A DNA stretch of 64,000 nucleotides from Stercorarius parasiticus (taxonomy: Eukaryota; Chordata; Aves; Charadriiformes; Stercorariidae): NCBI GenBank assembly GCA_013396915.1, contig VWZL01000521.1:62001-126000 (forward strand), given 5' to 3'. The first letter of the stretch is position 1. Every line of letters begins with the position of its first letter. The position numbers and the translations under genes are program-made. Below are positions 54,429-64,000 of the stretch, piece after piece. The notes under the pieces were generated by a model that was not told the origin of the DNA, searched no databases, and was given only the letters and a program-made list of their open reading frames with translations.

Positions 54429-54867
54429 TCTGTCTCTCATACTTAATCACCACATACAGTATATGCCTTACAGGCGGTAACAGGTCCCCAGCAAAGAGCC
54501 CGGTTTTGACATTGATTTATAAATCTTGTTCCTGAAGAAAAACTCCTGGAGGTAATGTCGGAATAAGGATGAAGTAGTGCTCAGCAGGAGCAGATGCACC
54601 GTGACACACACACACACGGACGGAGCCAGCCATTCCCAACCAACATGAATTTTAAGTCCGCTGGATAACAAAAGCAGCAAGAGCTGTGGATTGGGGCATT
54701 TCCACGCACAGTGGAAGAGAGAAGCGCTCGAACCACTGAGGGCTCGTCCTGCTGGTGCTGCCTCCTCTCCTTCGAGCTCCCAGGAGCATTAAAGAGCACC
54801 CAGAGGTGCCACCCATCTCACGATGTCCCTTCGCTGCTACCCACTCCCCAGGTGGGAGCCCCAGCTC

Positions 54868-54932
54868 TGAGCAGGAGGCTGGACTAGGGACCTCCTGAGG
54901 TCCCTTCCAATCTGAATTATCTCACGATCCTA
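54868..54932 (+). mobile_element. CR1 LINE 3' end scrap
   Basis: GCTGGACTAGGGACCTCCTG is followed by AGGTCCCTTCCAATCTGAAT and TATCTCACGATCCTA. It matches only the last 65 bases or so of a CR1 of the CTCTAGAGGTCCC type. Confidence 0.75.
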
Positions 54933-54969
54933 AGTTCAGCATTGCTTTTAAGTACTTTGAAAGCAAAAA

Positions 54970-56110
54970 GCCGCGGATTCATGCACACACACGGGCAGAA
55001 GGATGAGGGGGCGGGGGTGGTGNNNNNNNNNNNNNNNNNNNNNNNNNNNNNNNNNNNNNNNNNNNNNNNNNNNNNNNNNNNNNNNNNNNNNNNNNNNNNN
55101 NNNNNNNNNNNNNNNNNNNNNNNNNNNNNNNNNNNNNNNNNNNNNNNNNNNNNNNNNNNNNNNNNNNNNNNNNNNNNNNNNNNNNNNNNNNNNNNNNNNN
55201 NNNNNNNNNNNNNNNNNNNNNNNNNNNNNNNNNNNNNNNNNNNNNNNNNNNNNNNNNNNNNNNNNNNNNNNNNNNNNNNNNNNNNNNNNNNNNNNNNNNN
55301 NNNNNNNNNNNNNNNNNNNNNNNNNNNNNNNNNNNNNNNNNNNNNNNNNNNNNNNNNNNNNNNNNNNNNNNNNNNNNNNNNNNNNNNNNNNNNNNNNNNN
55401 NNNNNNNNNNNNNNNNNNNNNNNNNNNNNNNNNNNNNNNNNNNNNNNNNNNNNNNNNNNNNNNNNNNNNNNNNNNNNGGGGGGGGCGAGGCATCGCAGCC
55501 GAGTGGCCCGGGGTGAAAAGTTTGAGGAGGGTGGGGGGGGTGGTACCTTCCCAGTGCAGCGGATCTGGAGCCCGGAGCTTGTTTCGCTTGGAAATCCTTG
55601 GAAATCCGTCCCCGGCACCTGGGAGCTGCGGGCCGTACCCGGCTCCTTCGGAGGGCAGAGGGAAGGAGGGAGGGAGCGGCGGTGACCTGGGAGGTAAAAG
55701 TCTTTTCGTGATCACGCCATCAACGGAGCAACGAGGCGGGGAGCGGATCACCGGCAATTCCACCCTTTGGAATGACTTTATTCCTGTGATTTGTATCGCA
55801 CCGTGCTCTGGCAGAGCTCCGTGGAGCTGGGGACTGCGTGCGTGCAGATCCAAAAAAGGCAAGAATAAAACGGGCTCCGCTCTCGCACAAGCCGAGGCGT
55901 CGGTACCTTATACTGCAGGGATGCGTTTGCTCTCCCCGCGATCCAAAGCTCGCTGGAAACTTGTCACCCCGGTGAACAGGAGTTTTGCGGCTCAGCGTTT
56001 GTGCTCTGCCGAGAGAGGGGGGGAAAAAAGAGGAGGGATTTGATTGTACAGACGTACGGCTGCACCGCTCTCCGGAACAGAGCACCGGCACGGTGAGGTT
56101 GTGTACGTGG
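54970..56110 (-). promoter_or_regulatory. CpG island, candidate PAK1 promoter and non-coding first exon
   Basis: The sequenced part right of the gap (55478-56100) contains about 47 CpG dinucleotides in about 620 bases by hand count, in a window where CpG is otherwise sparse. CpG-rich sequence also occurs just left of the gap (54971-55022). It is the only such island in the window and lies 5' of the PAK1 coding exons, so it is the natural candidate for the PAK1 promoter. On the minus strand there are two possible splice donors, GAAG|GTACCA (exon end 55547) and TAAG|GTACCG (exon end 55907). The strand and gene assignment are inferred from position only; a promoter for a neighbour on the plus strand is also possible. 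Confidence 0.6.
55023..55477. other. Assembly gap (455 N) inside the CpG island
   Basis: N run flanked by GGGGCGGGGGTGGTG on the left and GGGGGGGCGAGG on the right. Extreme GC content is the likely reason for the gap. All long open frames across it are artefacts. Confidence 0.99.
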
Positions 56111-56216
56111 AATATTCAAAAGTAAAATGATAAGCGAAGCAGGTAGAGACAGACAAAAAGGGAGACAAATAATACAGGTCACCACCCCAGACCTGACTGT
56201 TACACTGAGATGGCGC

Positions 56217-56390
56217 TAGCCCAGGTTGCCCAGGGAGGCTGTGGCTGCCCCATCCCTGGAGGGGTTCAAGGCCAGGTTGGACGGGGCTTGGAGCAACCTG
56301 GTCTGGTGGGAGGTGTCCCTGCCCAGGGCAGGGGGTTGGAACTAGATGGTCTTTAAGGTCCCTTCCAACCCAAACCATTCCGTGTTTCTA
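56217..56390 (+). mobile_element. CR1 LINE 3' tail
   Basis: AGCCCAGGTTGCCCAGGGAG through GAGGGGTTCAAGGCCAGGTT to CTTTAAGGTCCCTTCCAACC and ACCATTCCGTGTTTCTA. Only about 170 bases of the 3' end remain. It lies just outside the CpG island. Confidence 0.95.
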
Positions 56391-59300
56391 CGGCGTGCCT
56401 GTATATGACAGATTCAGGCAGCGCTGCCACAGTCTTGCCCTTCCCCCTCGTACCAGCGTTTATCAGTTCCCCGTGATAAGTTTGTTCGGGAGCTAAACCA
56501 GCAGAAAATTAACCCCACAAAAATAAACAAGTGGAGGAAGGGAGAATGCGAGTCTGGGGAGAGCGGGACTGCAACAGAGCTGATGTCAACCAGCTTAACC
56601 TGTTATGGAATTGCACATTTAGAATTACGTCCCTCTGTTGGATACGTTTAAAATTGGATTCAAAGCCACACACACACACAGAGACTGGGTGAACTCCATA
56701 GTCTGCGCTCTGGCTGCAGCGTAAAGGCGCTTATGGCAGTACAGGGCAGTGTATCGGTGTCCTCAAACCAGGACAGTGGGTCACTTTGCTTCGAAGGCAG
56801 CCACGATGAGCCTGTGTCAAGGATCCCACAGTTATGTGGGAGCTGGGGGGGAACGGAGGAGAAAACCGCGCAGCTCAGCTTGAATGCGGGATCCACAAAG
56901 GGGGCACCATCAAAAAAAAAAAACCCTGAAAAGTTACCCTTCAGCCCTGAACTGAGACCTAAAGAGCAACTTCCTTTTGTACTGCACTTAAAATCACAAA
57001 GCCTTTTCAGAAACAGGGATGCACCCTGATAAATTAAAAAATAAATCTTGACGCCAGGCAAGAGAGCGGGCCAAAATACTCATAAACATGCCTCGTTCGC
57101 CAGGATATTTTACCAAATACATTCATTTAACCACTTGGAGAATGGCTGGGTAAGGCAATAGCAGTGCTTGACCTAAGGCCTGGTCCGTGTACAGCTGATG
57201 CAATGCTCTAACAGCCCCTGCTATAACTGTGTTTGTATCTGCATAAAGGTACTTAAAGCAGCATGAAATAACCAGGACTTTAATTATAGGTGCTTTTAAA
57301 GCCGCTTCAAGGTGAAAAAAGACTTTATCTGTACTCAGATTAACTCAGTTCAGACATTGTTTCAATTAAATCTTCCTATATTCACTGCCACGGGATCTCA
57401 GCAGAACATTCAGAACTGTATTCTCATGTTTAGTTATCATCCTGCTCTGTAGTAATATGGCATCTTAAAGAGATATCCTGAAGGGATATCCTGGGATTAC
57501 GATACAGTTTTCTAAATTTACCCAGATTTTAAGACTCCTTTTTCTGAAGCTATTGCTGGATATTTCAGAGGGAGCTCCCAAACAAAAGGAGGGAGAGGCA
57601 TTTGGGATGTCTATGAACCACATCAGAATGGGATATTGAGCTGCTGCTGCAAGCCAGAATTTGGTACTTGAGAAAGGAACGAGTGAAATGTAGATCATTT
57701 TATTTGCGTTCTAAGCACTCAGAGCAGAGAAAGTGCTCAGGGGGTTTTCAGGGAAAGGATTCATCATCAGATGGCCCTTTTCCAGTAGGAGAGGGAAAAG
57801 GGGCTTTCTTACACCTCCAAAAGGTCTCTTGTGTTCTGTGGGAAGAAGCCTGGCACCAGGCCCCAGCCTCAAAGACCAACTCTGTTGAACAATCGATTTT
57901 ACAGCGATCACGCGAGAACCGCGTTTTCCTCCCTTTCAGACGTACAGCAGAACGAGCAGTCCAGCTGCCGTGGGCCACGGCCTGACCATTTCTTTTTTGT
58001 CAGCAGTACCAGTATTGATAGTTCTTACCCTGCTGTGCATCTCTGCTCCTGAGCTACCCCCTGCGCTGTGCCAGCACAGCTATGTCATGGAAGGGATCAA
58101 GGAACTGGTCCTCCAGAGATTTTCCTGGGTGCTTTCCAGCCAGATCGAATCCCCAAATACCCTGGCTGACAGAATGCAGGGGCACCACAAGAACATGTGA
58201 AATCACAGAAGCTAAATCTCAGCTGAGGGACAGTAACTTGTTATGACACACCAATTTAGTCACCTGCAATCATCCGTCCCCTCCTTTAATCTGCTCTAGC
58301 AATTACAGACAAATTGGCCTCAGCCTACAAGGAAGAAACCAGAGTTCATGAATGGCTTGAAAACTAATTACAAGTCTCCAAATCTTAGTAGTCAGGCAAG
58401 GATTGTAAAAAGAAAAAAAAAAAAAAAGAAAGAAGGAGTAATATAGTCATACAGCACACAATTATAAAGTTCCTCAGCCAAAGATCTCACTGCAAAGATG
58501 CAGAAACAGCAAGCAGCGGCAAGCAAAACTGAAGGTGATGGTGGGTCAGCATACTACTGCCTGGAGATTTCTCACCCAGTAAATCAGAAGTCAATCCAGC
58601 AAAATAATGTTGTTACAGTGGTGTGAAGTGATGAAGAAGACAGACTATGATTCATCGCTGCCCTACATATTGTATAAGCTTGTACAGCTCTGCAAAATGT
58701 ACGTAAACCACTTCCAAATCAGAACTATATCTCCTTTTCATTGTACTTTGTCCAGATAACACAACAGCCTAAAGCAGCGGGGAATGTGTTTCTGGACACA
58801 AATCCTTGATGCACAAGAGTAAATCCTTTCTGTAAACAAACACACAAAAGCACGTCAGCAACAATCTTTCATTTCCTCGGTAAGTTTTAGGGTGTTCTAG
58901 TGCCAGAAAAGCCAAGTAGCAAAATAACAAATGGGCCAGAACACCTGAGTGGTGGAGAGCAGCACCTGGTTCCTATCTCACATACCCTGATGTTAGATGG
59001 TGTGAAATATCCAGCACAGAGGAAGCTAGAATCGGTTCCAAAACGTGTGCGAGTAGCACATTACACCTGGTGTGTATTTAACACGGACATGTATTTCCTA
59101 CCATCCTGGAGAAAGCTTTGCTAAGATTTCTAAAATCAGATCTAAAATCAGATCAAATACAGGGGTAGGAACCAGGAACTGCCGTTCTAGCAAAGATGTC
59201 TCTGGATTACGCTTGTTTGATTTTAGCACTCTCTGCTGTTTTATTAACTGAAATCGAAAAATCCATCTTATGCACTACCATTTCTTGGTATTTGGCTATA

Positions 59301-62300
59301 TCCGGTTGTTTCACTCCGGATAAATGGTTAAAGCGTCATACCGGACATGTTCCCACTTGCCACTTGGTCCTTCATTTCTGTATCGAGAGGCTCACAGTAA
59401 AGGGTCAGGACCTGTCTGGTACAGGTATAACAGTCATTACAACCTGGTACTTATTTTTGACGCTCAAATCCCAAATCAGTAAGGTTTTCCTTAGGGGTTA
59501 CTTTCTTGATGGTTCAAATACCCTATGGTTGATTGAAAACTCGGGAGGAATCACCATGCCATTCCAATTTTAAATCATCTCTTACCACTTCACTGAAGTC
59601 CTGGAATCCGGCAAAACCTCTGGTGATGAATACACTTTTACATTCCAGATCTCCTTTAGCCAGGAAATTGCAGAGAGGCAGCTAAAAGCACTCAGTGCTT
59701 TGGTGAGCAGTCAGCAAGTCAGGGTGAATACTGGCGAAGCCACAAGTGACTTTGATTCTGGAAGCCTTGTGTATCTCTGGAAGTCATAAAATACAGATGG
59801 GTAATGGCTTAACAATGAGGTCAGTCTTTGATTCATTAGCTAACAGCTGAATCTAAGCACGTATCCCAGTTTTGAGGCATGTTGCTAATTCAAGCTTAAA
59901 AAGATGGGGAGAGTTTTACCCTGCGCTCTGAGTTTCTGCGGAGTTGTACTGGATCCTGGGTTTGACTTAGATTTTGTATGTTTTCTCAACGATCTGAAGG
60001 GTTTTGTTTCTTGAAAAAATACGACTGGTAATCCTAAGTAAAAAAACATACTGAAACGCCATAAGCTTTTTTGGAGGGGGTGGAGCTTAAACTTCAAACA
60101 CATTGGGTCAGCCACTGGAGCTATGTAAATTTGCACCAGGATCTGACCATTCGCATTTTAATCCCACGTTGTGCAAGAATCTGCGGAGATGAGTGCCATA
60201 ACAGAAAAGCCTGCTTTCAGCTATTAAAAACAGCATCGACGTGCTCCGAAAGCAGGCATGAAACTAGAGACAGAATTTCCTCTTTTAATCTCCCAGCTGC
60301 GGTCGTAACTGTACTTCCCTGCTTCAGAACTTCCCTCTGCCTGCAGTCCAAAAAGCCCCTATCCATCCCTGCCCCGGCTCTTCCCCAGCTGTTTCTTGAA
60401 ACACCTAGTCCTACTTCCTCCCTTTTCCCCTTTCCTTTATCCCCCCCTGCCTTACTCTATCATCCACCTCACTTCCAAAAGTCCCTTCCCTTCCTCATCC
60501 CATGAGGATACATATACGGTAGATGCTCCTTTAGCGATCAGCGCTCCATCTTGACTGGAAATCATGACAGCAACTCCGCTTCGTAAAATACAGGCTATGT
60601 TTTACGGCAGACGAAGAACGAGGCGCCCAGGGAGAGCGAGAGGGGCACCATCGAGAGGTGGGGGAGGTCATAAATACTGCTTATTCACTTGGGCCTTTGG
60701 AGCATGAAGGAACTTGCTGACAGAGCAGGAAGTGTGGAAAGTAGCATGGTAAAGGCAGACAAACATCCCAAGCGCATGAGAGCGTGTCTCCAGACTGGTA
60801 AAATACCTGCAGAAATCCCAGAACGAGCTACGGTTGCTGCCTCTTGCTGCCAGTACAAGCAAGCGGCCCCGACCTGCAATGTTGTGTGCCAGAGCCTTCT
60901 CGGGTCTCTTTGGGTGACTGTCCTGGCCTCGGGTGTGAAGAAGTTCTCTGGACTGGCCCAGAACCATGACTCTAATCTTCTCTCCTCGATACAAAGAAAT
61001 CAGAAAAAAAAAAAAATAGCACCGTGTTGCCCCAAATGTAAATTTGCTGCCCAGAACAGTGTTTCCAGCAGACAAGTCTGTGACAGGTTTTTCCTTCCAG
61101 GATTCAGTTTACAGGATTGCAATGGTTTTATAACACACGCTCAGAATCACTTTTGCGTCCTATAATTTTCTATGCATTTTATTCAGTCTGTTTTACCATA
61201 GACTTACGATGAGACAAACCCTTGTCTGTGAGCACGTGGAAGAACACAGTAGAAATGGATTTACATGTAACTTGAGCTCAACAACTCCTGCTGAACCAGT
61301 AAGAAATCCAGAAAAACACTTCTGAAAGTGAAATTAATCCAAATTGTCCTGAACTATGTTATTTTTTTAAATGTCCTTTTATCTATAAGTGGGGAGAAAT
61401 AAAAAAGAGAGCAAGGCAACAAGGGAGATGACTCTGAAAGTTTGGTAAAACAGACTGCAGTAAACTTACCTTTCATTAGGGACTGCCCAAGTTTAATGGG
61501 CTATCTTATGAAGAAAATAATAATAAAAATAATTTTAAAATCAATTAGCTTTTCCTCTCTTTATTGATTTTTTAAAGTATGCCTCCGGAGAGCTTCCACT
61601 TGCAGTATCAGGGTTTAAAAAAAAACAACTAGGTAATGCAAGAGACAGTCTGAATGAGACATCAGCCAGGGACTACTAATCCAGGGCCATTTATTACTCA
61701 AAACCTTACAAAAGCAGCTCGTTTTTCTACACAGAAAATCTTGGCTGCATTGGAGGACACCGTAAACAGAGGAGGCTGAGCCCAAAAGAGATTGTAACAG
61801 TGTCATGGTATAACAAAATTAGATTCCTTTGCTGGTTTTGCTGAGCTTATTCAAACTGAATGACTCTGAGGACCCAATCCTGTCCTGACGGCAGCCAGCG
61901 AGAGATTTGCCACACATTTCAGAGAGAACAAAACCAGCCCTTCAGTCATAGCACCTCTGCCAGATTTTGTTTCACACCCTGCCAAAATGTCATAGCTTGA
62001 ATCACTTCAGTAGCTTGAGCCGTTTAAAACCGGACTGAACAAAACCCTGGAGAATAAACTGCAGAGAGAAATCTTCCCCTGCTCTTTCCCTTATCTCTGC
62101 TATTCTGCCTCACCGGGTTACGTGAATAGCAACCAAAAAGTGCAGAGCACTGGCAGACACGGAGTCTCTGGGCGTTTCAGATGCTTCACAAGCTGTGAAA
62201 ATACGAAACCACCATCCTTCAGTTCTACCTATTTGCATTGTGTCCAAGGTGGACTAAGTGGGTCATAACACAAAGATTATAGAGCAGCTGACTTCAGATG

Positions 62301-62338
62301 TTTTGGAAAAACTACACTGAATTTGAGATATTTGAGAT
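56391..62338. other. Probable intergenic block, 6 kb
   Basis: It contains a CA microsatellite (56667-56681), an A run at 58413-58430, a 12-base tandem repeat (TCTAAAATCAGA twice, about 59129-59152) and a pyrimidine-rich stretch (60340-60500). A 125-codon open frame at 59196-59573 (+) resembles no family I know. Exons of neighbours expected from mammalian gene order (AQP11, CLNS1A) were looked for and not recognised. Confidence 0.45.
56667..56681. repeat. (CA)n microsatellite
   Basis: CCACACACACACACACAG, a short pure CA tract. Confidence 0.8.
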
Positions 62339-62602
62339 ATGGTTTTAAACTAGAGCAGGGCAGGTTTAGATTAGACGTTAGGAAGAAGTTCTTTACAATG
62401 AGGGTGGTGAGACACTGGCCCAGGTTGCCCAGAGACGTGGTGGAGGCCCCATCCCTGGAGACATTCAAGGCCAGGCTTGATGAGGCTCTGAGCAACCTGA
62501 TCTAGTTGAAGATGTCCCTGCTTACTGCAGGGGGGTTGGACTAGGTGGCCTTTAAAGGTCCCTTCCAACCCAACACATTCTATGATTCTATGATTCTATG
62601 AT
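62339..62602 (+). mobile_element. CR1 LINE 3' tail with repeated terminus
   Basis: It starts ATGGTTTTAAACTAGAGCAG and shares the GAAGATGTCCCTGCTT tail with 45331-45897. The end has three tandem TTCTATGA units, the hallmark of the CR1 3' terminus. The end of ORF2 is open to the stop at about 62503. Confidence 0.96.
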
Positions 62603-64000
62603 ATTTCATGGCAGCTTTGAACCTCGGTGCAGTTAAATACATTTGAAGTGCAAAGTAAAGGTCTTCAGGAACATACTCTGCACTCACCCAGCGCACGCAA
62701 AGCATCACAAAAACAGCAAGATAATTCAAATTTGTGGAGTAACATTAACTCACCAAAAAGCTGGAGAGATGGAGCACCCGTTTTGATATTTTTGCCAGCT
62801 TTGATAGTTAATCCAATAGAGGGAGCTATAAAAGCTCAGGGGCAATTTGGCTGAGGACAGGGACACCGGTGATTTAATTATACTGGTTGGTCACACTAAA
62901 ACCAAAGTTACACTGGAGATACAGATCACTTCAGCCCTGCCAAGAGAGCTGGCCCTGCAGAATTCCTTTGATATGATGTACATCTTCGTGCTCTCCAAAT
63001 CGCTGATGAGTCAGGGATTGTTCTGCAGGACACAGGAAATCTTAATAAATTCATTTTATTGCATAATCCTTTCCAGTTGCTTCCTAGTATGTACCTGCAG
63101 GAACTGCAAAATAACAACATACAACCCCCTGAACTTTTTCACTGGCTGCCTTAGCATGCTACATAGCTCTTCCAAAAATGCCCGGATAAAACTGAGGTTT
63201 CGGGAATATGACATCTTCTGACTTTACATTCCTGTCAAGCTGCCTCTGGAACCAGAGGAGTGTCAAGTTGCACTAGTCATGGAAGAATAACTTCATCTAG
63301 GATCTTCAGTTTCGGCAAAATGCACCGATGTAACTGGCAATGATTCCTTTGATGAGGTTTCTGTCCTCGATCTCCCCATCTTGTCTGGGTTTGTTAATTA
63401 ACAGTTTTAGGGCTGGCTATCACATTTTTCTTTTTGCCGTGTTTCCTGGGATATGTAGAGATTCTTATCAAATTATTCAATTCTTACTAAATAATGAACT
63501 TCATCAGCATAAATTAATCACCAAACCAACCTATGAGCAGCACTGCAGATGGGGAAAATGAGGTAAGAGCTCAACCAGTAGCCTCAGGCCATGCGGTGAA
63601 ACTACTGCAATTACGCTTCCTGAATTCAGGCGTTCCTGACACCCAGTTCTGTTCTCAGACCCGATCAATCCTTCGAACTGCCTCTGAGCGCTTCCAGTGA
63701 CAGCAGATACAAACCGAGTGGAACAGACCTGACTCAATGCAGTCATACAGAGCCCTAACCTTCAGCAGGCAGGTGAGCTATAGGGAAGAAACATTTCATA
63801 TTGCTGTTTGCATCAGGTTGGCAGCCTCTGGCCGAAGGCTTTGTGTTAGCAGAGAGCAGCCTGGCAAAAAAACACGATACTGAAACTTATTCTCTCTTGA
63901 TGGTGGCCTTTCTCCCACCCAGACTGGAAGATGTAAATGGCTGTAAAGATAAAAAGGGCCTAGAGGCGTAAGGTAAATAATTTTCAAAGAACCGTGCAGA
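62603..64000. other. Right-edge block, no gene recognised
   Basis: AT-rich sequence with no recognisable exon, repeat family or RNA gene. Confidence 0.45.

Larger units (their letters stand above)
45898..54867. other. Presumed intronic block, 9 kb, few repeats
   Basis: This is the longest stretch without a recognised transposon. It holds A runs at 46380-46394 and 53331-53361, a C run at 49970-49979, a T run at 51391-51400, a 22-bp minisatellite at 52142-52205 and a TA tract at 54416-54428. No exon is recognised. The stretch around 48.9-51 kb is AT-rich and repeat-poor. Confidence 0.5.

Noticed and set aside
54917..56043. Open frames of 233-346 codons around the CpG island
   Set aside because: They span the 55023-55477 gap. 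The remaining part is open only because stop codons are rare in GC-rich sequence, and frames are open on both strands.
59196..59573. 125-codon open frame on the plus strand with hydrophobic start
   Set aside because: No family recognised, no splice sites framing it, and frames of this size arise by chance several times in this window (for example 3584-3970, 47542-47892). AQP11 was considered because of mammalian gene order but the sequence does not match.

Overview
This window is vertebrate, almost certainly avian, nuclear DNA. It is AT-rich and non-coding overall, it has assembly gaps (runs of N), and it is littered with CR1 LINE fragments. Most of these end in the bird-typical CR1 3' terminus, a pyrimidine-rich block followed by ATTCTATG-type repeats. 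Nothing bacterial or viral was recognised: no operons, no CRISPR array, and no tRNA or rRNA gene.

The only protein-coding gene I can support is the 5' part of PAK1 (p21-activated kinase 1), on the minus strand. Three coding exons are visible. Exon 10671-10860 encodes residues 1-63 plus one base. Exon 5059-5159 encodes residues 64-97. Exon 3257-3404 encodes residues 98-146 plus one base. They join in frame with canonical AG/GT borders. They encode the Nck-binding proline motif, the basic region, the CRIB/p21-binding motif and most of the autoinhibitory segment. The acidic region, the PIX-binding region and the kinase domain lie beyond the left edge (below position 1).

Layout from right to left, in the direction of PAK1 transcription: about 62.6-56.4 kb is apparently intergenic DNA with two CR1 tails nearby. 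About 56.1-54.97 kb is a strong CpG island interrupted by a 455-base gap; it is the best candidate for the PAK1 promoter and non-coding first exon. From 55 to 10.9 kb is a very long presumed first intron with about 14 CR1 fragments, tandem repeats, homopolymers and a second gap of 904 bases. From 10.9 to 3.2 kb are the three coding exons. From 3.2 kb to 1 is the next, incomplete intron.

CR1 copies fall into several age or subfamily groups. Most are on the plus strand, antisense to PAK1. One much older CR1/L3-like LINE (40118-41080, minus) preserves recognisable reverse-transcriptase sequence. I found no convincing new biological system. The most useful observations are two changes in PAK1 regulatory residues relative to human (Ser57 to Ala and Thr136 to Ile), the probable loss of the PAK1 promoter/exon 1 into a gap, and the structure of the CR1 copies.
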